From: Nitrospirota bacterium
GTDB lineage: Bacteria > Nitrospirota > Thermodesulfovibrionia > Thermodesulfovibrionales > Magnetobacteriaceae
Direction of reading: 5' to 3'
Assembly: GCA_015233245.1 (NCBI GenBank)
Contig: JADFYB010000017.1
Coordinates: forward strand, 1-35,009
Length of the DNA stretch: 35,009 nt
Of the stretch, positions 15,418 to 22,241 are shown piece by piece. The notes under the pieces are model-generated. The model worked only from the letters and a program-made list of their open reading frames with translations, had not been told where the DNA came from and ran no database searches. Both the position numbers and the translations under genes were made by a program. Within the stretch, counting starts at the first letter, position 1. Every line of letters begins with the position of its first letter.

Positions 15418-16776
15418 TCAGCGTGCCCCTTTGCCAAACAGAACCGTCTTAACAGTTTCAAACATAATAAGCAAATCCAACATAAAAGAAAGCCGCTTGA
15501 TGTAAAAAAGATCATACTGCAGCTTTATGACAGTATCGTCATAGGATGCCCCATAGCGATACTTTATCTGAGCCCAGCCGGTAATCCCGGGCCGTACGCT
15601 GTGCCTGAGGGAATAGTACGGAATACTTGAGTTAAAACCCTGTACAAAATCAGGCCTTTCCGGACGCGGCCCGATAAAACTCATCTCCCCTCTCAGAACG
15701 TTTACAAGCTGCGGGAGCTCATCTATCCGGAATTTCCGTATGATTTTTCCAACTCTTGTCACTCTGGGGTCGTTGCTGCTTGCCCACACGGCGCCATTTG
15801 TTTCGGCATCAGCTTTCATAGAACGAAATTTTATAATTTTAAACGTTTGGCCATTAAATCCCACCCGATCCTGAGTAAAAAACACAGAGCCTCTTGAATC
15901 AAGTTTAATTAGCACAGCAGTCAGTGCAGCAACCGGCGCCGAGATTATAAGAATGACAACAGAGATGATTTTATCCACAATGTGTTTTAACTTTGAATTA
16001 TAGATGTTATTGTTAATACCGTAAAATGAGGCATAGCTAAGCCATATATCGTCAAGGCTGAACACTGGCATCATCGTGGTAAGCTCTTCAAACATATCCG
16101 GCATGTCGTAGATTTCAATGCCTTTAAATTTAGCTTCTACAATTGCAGCAAACGTTTCAGCCGTATGGGTCAGATCGGAGGCTATGACAATTCTATCCAG
16201 TTTGTCCTCATGAACGAGAGATTTTAACAGTGCGGTTGTGCCTATCACGTTGGGCGTCTTTTCTGAGTAATTATCGTCAAGAAATCCAAGAAACTCAAAA
16301 CTAAGGTTTTCTTTGAGTTTTTCAGCAAGGATTTCTCCTTTTTTGCCAGCACCTATAATGACCAGCCGGATTTTGCTTTTTGTTTTCTCAATAATGGCTC
16401 TGAATAGCGCTCTCCATCCGGATATGAAAGTAAACACAAAAGCCGCATTTAGTATAAATATGCCTCTGTGCCAAAAGGGAATAATATAGAATAAGACGGC
16501 ATTAAGGGCAGAGGCCAGTAACACGGCAGATGCCACGCGCATCGTGTATCTCTGCCCGATTGATAATTCATGCGTTGAATACAGGTTAAGAATATAAAAG
16601 CAAAACAGATGAACCACAGTGCTTATGGCAAGAGCTTTCATAAAATAAGCAGGACTTAAAAAATAATCCATCCGTAAATACACGGCAAGGTACAAAGACA
16701 GCGAAATTAAAATCACATCGCCAAAGGCTAACACTACCGCCTTAATGGGGACAATCCTAAAAGAGCCTTGAGCCAT
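15418..16776 (-). CDS. Polyprenyl-phosphate hexose-1-phosphate transferase (WbaP/CpsE-type exopolysaccharide initiator)
   Basis: Encodes 452 residues. It starts polysaccharide repeat-unit assembly by moving a sugar-1-phosphate from a UDP-sugar to undecaprenyl phosphate at the inner membrane. Four hydrophobic segments fill residues 10-125. A Rossmann-like domain follows with GAGKKG at 142-147, then a further membrane segment near 265-290. The C-terminal catalytic bacterial sugar-transferase domain has the signatures VGFNGQTFKIIKFRSM, FRIDELPQLVNVLRGEMSF, IGPRPERPDF and PGITGWAQIKYRYG. It is the first gene of the run with the AsnB-like amidotransferase and GT4 protein, and it is divergent from mqnB. 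I see no Wzx, Wzy or export genes in the window, so the locus is either compact or split. Confidence 0.92.
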   Translation of the reverse strand: MAQGSFRIVPIKAVVLAFGDVILISLSLYLAVYLRMDYFLSPAYFMKALAISTVVHLFCFYILNLYSTHELSIGQRYTMRVASAVLLASALNAVLFYIIPFWHRGIFILNAAFVFTFISGWRALFRAIIEKTKSKIRLVIIGAGKKGEILAEKLKENLSFEFLGFLDDNYSEKTPNVIGTTALLKSLVHEDKLDRIVIASDLTHTAETFAAIVEAKFKGIEIYDMPDMFEELTTMMPVFSLDDIWLSYASFYGINNNIYNSKLKHIVDKIISVVILIISAPVAALTAVLIKLDSRGSVFFTQDRVGFNGQTFKIIKFRSMKADAETNGAVWASSNDPRVTRVGKIIRKFRIDELPQLVNVLRGEMSFIGPRPERPDFVQGFNSSIPYYSLRHSVRPGITGWAQIKYRYGASYDDTVIKLQYDLFYIKRLSFMLDLLIMFETVKTVLFGKGAR

Positions 16777-16915
16777 ACAGCACTATTGTATCATAAGCTG
16801 ATTACGTTTAGAGATAGAAAGAATTGGACACCACAATGGTGGGATGTTTTCCTGTGTATTTTAAGATATTTCACTGGACGTGCTCCTGACTTACCTGTTA
16901 GAATAACCAGCAATT

Positions 16916-17659
16916 ATGGTAGTTGTGGTTTTATATGCGGTCTCAGCAGAGGGCAAATACATCACAAGAGCGCTTTCTGAAAGAGTCTCTGTCTCCGGCT
17001 ATACTCACGTTGGATATATTAACAGAAGCAAAGTTGTCTGCATTGAAACGCAAATGGGTAAAGTTAATGCAGCGTGTGAGTCGTCATCAGCTATAAAAAC
17101 TTATGCACCTGACGTTATTATTTCAACCGGAATAGGCGGCGCTTATCCAGGCACAGACCTAAATATTGGAGATGTAGCTGTTTCAACTTGTGAAATATAC
17201 GGCGATGAGGGTGTTTTATTAAAGGACGGTTTTCTGGACACCTTTCAGATGGGAATTCCTCTGTTAAAAAAAGGCAAAAAACTTTTTTTTAACGAATTTG
17301 ATATGGACACTCCTGTTACGCAGAAAGCATATGAAATAATATCAGGTGTATTGTCAGGCTACGGAGTAAAAAAGGGCAAATTTCTAACCGTATCCTCCTG
17401 CACAGGGGATAATGAACGGGCAGTTATGCTCAAAGACAACCACTCTGTTATATGTGAAAACATGGAGGGGGCAGCTGTAGCCCATGTTTGCACTAAGTAC
17501 AGGGTGCCCGTCATCGAGATAAGAGGAATCAGCAATATAGTTTCAGACAGGGATAAGAGTAAGTGGGATATTGCACTTGCTATAAAAAACTGCTCTAACG
17601 CCGTTATTTTATTGTTAAATACATTAAACACTCAGAGGTTACAAACTTGGTTGAAATAA
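16916..17659 (+). CDS. mqnB: Futalosine hydrolase (menaquinone biosynthesis), nucleosidase family
   Basis: Encodes 247 residues of the nucleoside phosphorylase/MTAN superfamily. Family features include the N-terminal VLYAVSAEGKYI, the glycine loop ISTGIGGAYPG, the CEIYGDEGV segment typical of futalosine hydrolases, SSCTGDNERA, and the active-site ENMEGAAVAH. The enzyme removes hypoxanthine from futalosine in the alternative menaquinone route of many anaerobes. A methylthioadenosine/S-adenosylhomocysteine nucleosidase is the main alternative, but the YGDEGV and SSCTG elements favour MqnB. No strong ribosome binding site is visible before ATG 16916. The Nudix gene begins inside its last 13 bases. 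No other mqn gene lies in the window. Confidence 0.85.
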   Translation: MVVVVLYAVSAEGKYITRALSERVSVSGYTHVGYINRSKVVCIETQMGKVNAACESSSAIKTYAPDVIISTGIGGAYPGTDLNIGDVAVSTCEIYGDEGVLLKDGFLDTFQMGIPLLKKGKKLFFNEFDMDTPVTQKAYEIISGVLSGYGVKKGKFLTVSSCTGDNERAVMLKDNHSVICENMEGAAVAHVCTKYRVPVIEIRGISNIVSDRDKSKWDIALAIKNCSNAVILLLNTLNTQRLQTWLK

Positions 17660-18195
17660 CAGACAAAAAGACAGCATGGACGGGTAAATTTTTAAAGACA
17701 GTTTTAATTGAATTAAAAAATTCAAAGGGTGAAAAGTTTGTATGGGAGGCATTTAAGCGGCAAAACTGTAATGGCATCATAGCAGTTGTGCCATTTACCA
17801 AAGACGGGCAGGTAGTGGTTATAAAGCAATTCAGACCCCCTGTGGAAAAATACGTAATAGAGTTCCCGGCTGGTTTAAGCGACAAAGGAGGAGAATCACT
17901 GATAGAAGTAGCGCACAGGGAACTACTTGAGGAAACCGGCTACAGCTCCCCTGTAATGAAATTAATAGCAACCGGCCCGCTCTCTGCCGGAGCCTCCACT
18001 GAGGTACTGACTGTTTTCGTTGCTGTGAATGCTGAAAAAACATCCGGCCAGAACCTTGACCACGGAGAGGAAATTGAAATCATCACCCTGCCTGTAAAAA
18101 ACTTTTACGAAAATGCCTATGCCCTTGAAAATGAAAACACATATATAGACCTGAAACTCTTCGGACTGTTTGAACTGGCAAAGAGATTTATTTAA
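17647..18195 (+). CDS. Nudix hydrolase, ADP-ribose pyrophosphatase-like
   Basis: Encodes 182 residues beginning at a TTG (17647), preceded by AGAGG 7 bases upstream and lying inside the last codons of mqnB. The Nudix box is recognisable at 76-99: GLSDKGGE, then SLIEVAHRELLEETGY. The REL-x-EExG metal-binding core is intact, but there are six residues rather than five between the first Gly and the first Glu. Flanking features (KQFRPPVEKYVIEFPAG upstream, GASTEVLTVFVAV downstream) are those of ADP-ribose/ADP-sugar pyrophosphatases, which hydrolyse ADP-ribose to AMP and ribose 5-phosphate. The exact substrate is uncertain. The 3' end lies 25 bases from the convergent ketosynthase gene, with no visible terminator between. 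Confidence 0.9.
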   Translation: MVEITDKKTAWTGKFLKTVLIELKNSKGEKFVWEAFKRQNCNGIIAVVPFTKDGQVVVIKQFRPPVEKYVIEFPAGLSDKGGESLIEVAHRELLEETGYSSPVMKLIATGPLSAGASTEVLTVFVAVNAEKTSGQNLDHGEEIEIITLPVKNFYENAYALENENTYIDLKLFGLFELAKRFI

Positions 18196-18219
18196 TACAA
18201 AGTATTCCTCTTATCTCAA

Positions 18220-19524
18220 CTATTCGGCAGCACTGATACACAGACATGCGTTTTGGCCGCCAAAGCCAAAAGAGTTGGAAAGTACATAGCTATGCTGCCT
18301 CTGTATTGCAGCATTTGGTACGTAATTGAGGCTGCACTTGGGGTCGGGAAATTCGTAGTTAATCGTAGGAATAATAGTTGAACTATTAATACCCATTATG
18401 CTAAGAACACATTCAATTGCCCCTGCCGCGGCTATAGTGTGTCCAAGCATTGATTTATTCGAGCTTATCGGGACAGTATCAGAAAGGGTGCCAAACACTT
18501 CTTTAATAGCCATGGTTTCAGTAGCATCGTTTTGAAGGGTTGAGGTGCCGTGGGCGTTTATATATCCAATATCGGCAGGACTTAGTGAAGCATCCTCAAG
18601 GGCTGCCCGCATGGCAATTACAGCGCCCTCCCCTTTTGGGTGCATATCGGTTATCCTGTAGGCATCGGCAGAGGAGCCATAGCCTCTAATTTCAGCATAA
18701 ATGTTAGCGCCGCGCTTTTTAGCGTGGCTAAACTCTTCTAAGATTACAGCCCCTGCACCCTCAGACATAACAAAGCCGTTCCTTTTTCTGTCAAACGGGC
18801 GTGAGGCCTTATCAGGCGTGGAATATTTTTCAACCAATGCCTTTATAAGAACAAAGCCTATAAAACCGGTAAAATTAAGCGAAGACTCACATCCGCCAGC
18901 TATCATAACATCCGTTGCACCGGACTTTATAAACGCACAGGCCTCGCCTATGGCCTGAGAGCCCGCTGCACAGGCGCTTGCTATAGCAAGATTAGGCCCC
19001 TTACAGTTAAACAGCGCAGAAAGCAACGTTGAACCCACGTCTGATTTTCGCCTGAAGAAGTTAAAATACGAATATCCGCCTTTGTTTCTAAGCCCTTCAA
19101 TATCCCATCCGCCTTTACCGTCATAAAACCTGTGCAGAAACACCATGTCGCTAACAACCGGATTCTCACCATGAAAACCAAGAGCGACCCCTGCGCTCTC
19201 CGGTATAGTTTTGGCACTTAGCCCTGCTCTCTTAAGTGCCTCATCAGTGGCTCCTATCATAAACCTTGAGCCTCTTGTCACATATTTTTCAAGCCGTTTA
19301 ACATCTATTTCATTGTTGATGTCTTTAATGTTTACGTTCCATGAACCGTTAACCTCACCGCCAACCGTGCAGGGGAGCCCTCTTGTATCAAAATTAGTAA
19401 TTTCTCCTATGCCGGAGCGCCCCAAACGTGCATTTTCAAACGTTTCATCGGCAGTTACCCCAAGCGGAGTTATCATACCGTAACCGGTAACCACAATCCG
19501 GCGCTTTTTCTGCTCCGTACTCAT
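18220..19524 (-). CDS. Beta-ketoacyl-ACP synthase, FabF/KAS II-like
   Basis: Encodes 434 residues from ATG at 19524. Frames open further upstream to 19614, but RRIVVTGYGMITPLG is the normal FabF N-terminus and the upstream gene ends one base before this ATG. The catalytic triad of condensing enzymes is complete: C185 (IASACAAGSQ), H325 (NAHGTST) and H362 (KSMLGHT). The segment FGFGGQNA near the C-terminus is also conserved. It elongates an acyl chain on a carrier protein by Claisen condensation. Residues about 118-165 (FHGENPVVSDMVFLHRFYDG and onward) look longer and less FabF-like than usual. It sits directly after an atypical carrier protein gene and a FabL-like reductase, not in a standard fab operon, so a secondary lipid or polyketide-like product is likely. 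Confidence 0.9.
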   Translation of the reverse strand: MSTEQKKRRIVVTGYGMITPLGVTADETFENARLGRSGIGEITNFDTRGLPCTVGGEVNGSWNVNIKDINNEIDVKRLEKYVTRGSRFMIGATDEALKRAGLSAKTIPESAGVALGFHGENPVVSDMVFLHRFYDGKGGWDIEGLRNKGGYSYFNFFRRKSDVGSTLLSALFNCKGPNLAIASACAAGSQAIGEACAFIKSGATDVMIAGGCESSLNFTGFIGFVLIKALVEKYSTPDKASRPFDRKRNGFVMSEGAGAVILEEFSHAKKRGANIYAEIRGYGSSADAYRITDMHPKGEGAVIAMRAALEDASLSPADIGYINAHGTSTLQNDATETMAIKEVFGTLSDTVPISSNKSMLGHTIAAAGAIECVLSIMGINSSTIIPTINYEFPDPKCSLNYVPNAAIQRQHSYVLSNSFGFGGQNACLCISAAE

Positions 19525-19525
19525 T

Positions 19526-20113
19526 TCAGGATTTAATAATGTTATGGTCTTTTTGGGTTTTCTCAAGCCAGTTTTTAATGAGATCATCTCCGTTTTCATA
19601 AGGCGCCTCGGCACTGCAACCGCCGCATATTACGTGTGTGCCGTCCTCGGTTTTCCAGCTTGATGCGCCACAGGCAGGACACTTTTCAGGCAGAGAATCC
19701 AAAATATCCATAACTGCCATTGACATTGACTTTACGGTCACCATTGCCGGCAGGGCATCCATATCCATACCCGGAGTGAGTTCATCAAAACTCTCCCCCG
19801 CCTCCTTTCCGGCAGACAGACGTATCTTCATGAGCTTAACGGCAGTTTCGGTAAGTTGACCGTTAGAGTCAACCGCCGTGCCCTCTCCAAACATCTCCTC
19901 TATGTGCTCTATTATGAAGTGGCGTGCCATCTTTATACCAAATGTCTGCTCAAGGCGGTAATTAATGTCAAGAAAGTCCAGTGACTCGGCTCCAAGGTCT
20001 TTTATCAGAGAGCTATCCGACGTAATTTTCTCTTTGTCTATCGTCAGAGTGTCCGATATTGCTGTTTTCATCTCCTCTATCACCCGTTCAAATGGTATCA
20101 GGTTTTGTTTCAT
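19526..20113 (-). CDS. Acyl carrier protein fused to a C-terminal zinc-ribbon domain
   Basis: Encodes 195 residues, more than twice a normal ACP. Residues 8-75 form a carrier domain: ITSDSSLIKDLGAESLDFLD, with S44 in the phosphopantetheine attachment position, then INYRLEQTFGIKM and IIEHIEEMF. Residues about 85-140 are a linker with hydrophobic helices. Residues 145-166 contain C145-x2-C148 ... C163-x2-C166 (CPACG and CGGC), a zinc-ribbon pattern, followed by a charged C-terminal helix. A GGAGATGACC ribosome binding site precedes ATG 20113. It is followed one base later by the ketosynthase gene and preceded by the reductase gene. I do not recognise this two-domain protein as a named family. 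The zinc ribbon may mediate protein contacts. Confidence 0.8.
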   Translation of the reverse strand: MKQNLIPFERVIEEMKTAISDTLTIDKEKITSDSSLIKDLGAESLDFLDINYRLEQTFGIKMARHFIIEHIEEMFGEGTAVDSNGQLTETAVKLMKIRLSAGKEAGESFDELTPGMDMDALPAMVTVKSMSMAVMDILDSLPEKCPACGASSWKTEDGTHVICGGCSAEAPYENGDDLIKNWLEKTQKDHNIIKS

Positions 20114-20152
20114 AAGGTCATCTCCTTTTACTGATATTTATATGTTTTTCTG

Positions 20153-20932
20153 CTATTTCGTAAAGTTTCTGAATAAACTGTTGCTCATACCGCGGTCAAC
20201 TACTATTGTTTGCCCCGATATGCCGCGGCTCTGGCCGCTGCACAGAAAATACACGACATCTGCAATTTCCTCAGGGGTAACAAAAAACGACTCCGGCATC
20301 ATATCAAGCCCCTCAACGTACTGTCTAAGCACTTTAAATGAATCGGTTTTCACAATCCCCCCTGAAACGGCATTTACGGATATTCCTTTTTTAGATAGCG
20401 TCTCCGATAAATCCCTGACCACGGCCTCCATAGCCGCCTTCATGCTGCCAAGCGGGTAGCTTGCATTGTAGTACTTACTACCCAGGCTTGATATGAAAAC
20501 TATTTTTCCGCTGGCTGCCTCTAAATAACTGAGTGCCTCCTGGACACAGAATATGTTTCCCATATAATTAGTTCTGACAAGATCATTTAGCTCCCGTTCA
20601 AAGAGTTTCTCAATCGGCTTAAACGGTGCCTTTGCTGCGTTTAAAACAAGATAATCAAGACGGCCTAAATTGCTGATGGTTTCAGCAATCAGATATTTAA
20701 CCTCGTCTTTTTTAGAAATATCAGCTTTTATTGAAACCGCATTAACTCCCAGAGATTTAAACTCCTCAACAAGCGCCTTGGCGGCACTTTCGGACTTTCC
20801 ACCCTCGCGGGAATAGTTAACGGCCACATCAACTCCGCTTTTGGCAAACCTAACGGCTATTGCCCGCCCAATTCCACGTGAACTGCCGGTTATCAAAGCA
20901 CATGGTCGTATGTTATTTGAACTGTCTTCCAT
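20153..20932 (-). CDS. FabL-like short-chain dehydrogenase/reductase with displaced active-site tyrosine
   Basis: Encodes 259 residues with an SDR Rossmann fold: cofactor motif TGSSRGIG at 15-22, an NAA motif near 98-100 and ISSLGS at 147-152. Overall it resembles FabL-type enoyl-ACP reductases (SSLGS, then a Tyr...Lys pair, then VNAVSGG...TD). FabG enzymes have Y-x3-K and FabL/FabI have Y-x6-K. Here the nearest tyrosine is Y159 with K165, giving Y-x5-K, and the position expected for FabG tyrosine is a leucine. It could be a reductase with shifted geometry or a degenerate partner subunit. It lies 39 bases before the carrier protein gene, within the minus-strand acyl island. No strong ribosome binding site was seen before ATG 20932. 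Confidence 0.82.
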   Translation of the reverse strand: MEDSSNNIRPCALITGSSRGIGRAIAVRFAKSGVDVAVNYSREGGKSESAAKALVEEFKSLGVNAVSIKADISKKDEVKYLIAETISNLGRLDYLVLNAAKAPFKPIEKLFERELNDLVRTNYMGNIFCVQEALSYLEAASGKIVFISSLGSKYYNASYPLGSMKAAMEAVVRDLSETLSKKGISVNAVSGGIVKTDSFKVLRQYVEGLDMMPESFFVTPEEIADVVYFLCSGQSRGISGQTIVVDRGMSNSLFRNFTK

Positions 20933-21027
20933 TTAACTTTCAATTTTAACAAAACACCAGTTTCTTTATCAACCAATTCAGAGGAAAGCGCCGCAGTGAG
21001 GATGAAAGAAAAATCTTACTAAATGCT

Positions 21028-21867
21028 TTACAACTCTACTACATTGCCTTTTGCCACGGCAAAGCATGTGGTAGAGGAATTAATTTTTCTTATGTGTGCC
21101 CGGCAATTTTCCACCATAGCGTCTATCTCATCGTCTGTTCTGTTTTGATTATGGTGGAATAAACCGAAGTTTTTTACATTGGCCTCTAAGGCAAGTTTAA
21201 GCGAATCAGTGTATATGGAGTGTCCCCATGTTATCTTTTCCGGGTACTCCTCCTCGATATATTCTGAGTCATGGTAAAGCAAGTCCGCCCCTTTTGCAAA
21301 TTCCATATAGTCCTTATAATCCAGTCCGCCAGGTTGTTTATACCGCAGCTCATTATCTGTTATGAATACAAAAGTTTTGCCGTTTTCCTGGAATTTATAA
21401 CCAAGTCCTTTGTTTGGATGACTGAGATAAATAGGGGTTACAGTCATTGAGTCTATTTGAAAAGTGCCGCTACAAAGATCAGTGTATTTAAACTCAGCCT
21501 TAACCTCATTGAAATTAACAGGAAAATTTGGCGACACCATAGTCTTTGAGCTCATCTCCTCTATAGTTTCCTTAGTAAAGACACATCCATAAAAGTCAAT
21601 TTGTGTACCCTCTTTATAAATCGGCCTGAAAAAAGGAAACCCCATGATGTGGTCCCAGTGAAAATGGGTAAAGAAAATATGAAACCTTGTTTGATTTTCG
21701 TCAATCATTTTCTTGCCTAACTCTCTGATTCCGGAGCCAGTATCAATTATTAACCTTGCGCCGCTGTCTGTCATTATTTCGATGCAGGTCGTATCTCCCC
21801 CATATTTCAGATATTCCTTACCTGATACCGGTATCGAACCTCTTGAACCCCAGCATCTTATCAGCAT
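21028..21867 (-). CDS. Metallo-beta-lactamase-fold hydrolase
   Basis: Encodes 279 residues. The N-terminal MLIRCWGSRGSIPVSG and the GGDTTCIEI segment match the PhnP/RNase Z-like branch of MBL hydrolases. The metal motif is THFHWDH (H68, H70, D72, H73). Likely further ligands are H150 (YLSHP), D171 (FITDNE) and H216 (TWGHS), so a dinuclear site appears complete. Members hydrolyse phosphodiesters, thioesters or lactones; the substrate here is unknown. A GAGGAA ribosome binding site precedes ATG 21867. It is upstream of, and same-strand with, the SDR-ACP-ketosynthase genes (95-base gap). A thioesterase-like or chain-release role is thinkable but unsupported by motif. Confidence 0.88.
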   Translation of the reverse strand: MLIRCWGSRGSIPVSGKEYLKYGGDTTCIEIMTDSGARLIIDTGSGIRELGKKMIDENQTRFHIFFTHFHWDHIMGFPFFRPIYKEGTQIDFYGCVFTKETIEEMSSKTMVSPNFPVNFNEVKAEFKYTDLCSGTFQIDSMTVTPIYLSHPNKGLGYKFQENGKTFVFITDNELRYKQPGGLDYKDYMEFAKGADLLYHDSEYIEEEYPEKITWGHSIYTDSLKLALEANVKNFGLFHHNQNRTDDEIDAMVENCRAHIRKINSSTTCFAVAKGNVVEL

Positions 21868-21946
21868 TTATATTTCCTCTTCATTGTTCCCAATCATAAT
21901 TCCCATGGCCTAGCAAAGGAATACACATTTCCCACACATCAATAGC

Positions 21947-21952
21947 ATTATA
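21947..21952 (-). promoter_or_regulatory. Candidate -10 element for the acyl island
   Basis: A perfect TATAAT (minus strand, 21952 to 21947) lies about 80 bases upstream of the MBL hydrolase start. An A/T tract (21960-21990) sits at the -35 region and beyond, and no TTGACA-like hexamer is visible. The tract could act as an UP-like element shared with the divergent gene. Confidence 0.4.
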
Positions 21953-22058
21953 AAATATTTTATTTAAAAAAAAAATTATTTTTTTTAGTATTTTCTAATT
22001 ATCCGGCATGAGTCAGACATGCCATTAAAAAATTATGGATTTTTCTTTAACATAAGTT

Positions 22059-22241
22059 TATAATAACCCTGTGGTGGCTCACGCAAAGCATGTGCCGGAG
22101 ATAGATCCGCTGGCTATAATTTAATAACAAACTTGCAGGGGCGGCGGTACTCAGACAGGAATGATTTGACAATGAAAGCTCTGTTTGTATCTAACTGGCA
22201 AAAGCGGTTGTTATACCGGGGAGCGTGATTAAAGTTCTGAT
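22059..22241 (+). promoter_or_regulatory. Candidate promoter and long, possibly structured leader of the CNNM/CorC gene
   Basis: The 374-base divergent gap 21868-22241 has no full gene. TATAAT at 22059-22064 is a good -10, with only a weak TGGATT at -35 spacing. A start near 22071 would leave about 170 bases of leader, more G+C-rich than the A/T tract upstream, with several GC-rich blocks (for example TGCCGGAG, GCAGGGGCGGCGG). Within it is an 18-codon frame at 22172-22228 (MKALFVSNWQKRLLYRGA), preceded by AGGA, which ends 13 bases before the transporter start. I could not match it to a known riboswitch class. Confidence 0.4.

Noticed and set aside
22081-22089. ACGCAAAGC, identical to the core of c-di-GMP-I (GEMM) riboswitches, in the leader of the CNNM gene.
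   Set aside because: The rest of the aptamer (ACNGGNCC after the core and the GGGTTACCG receptor segment) is absent in the next 100 bases.
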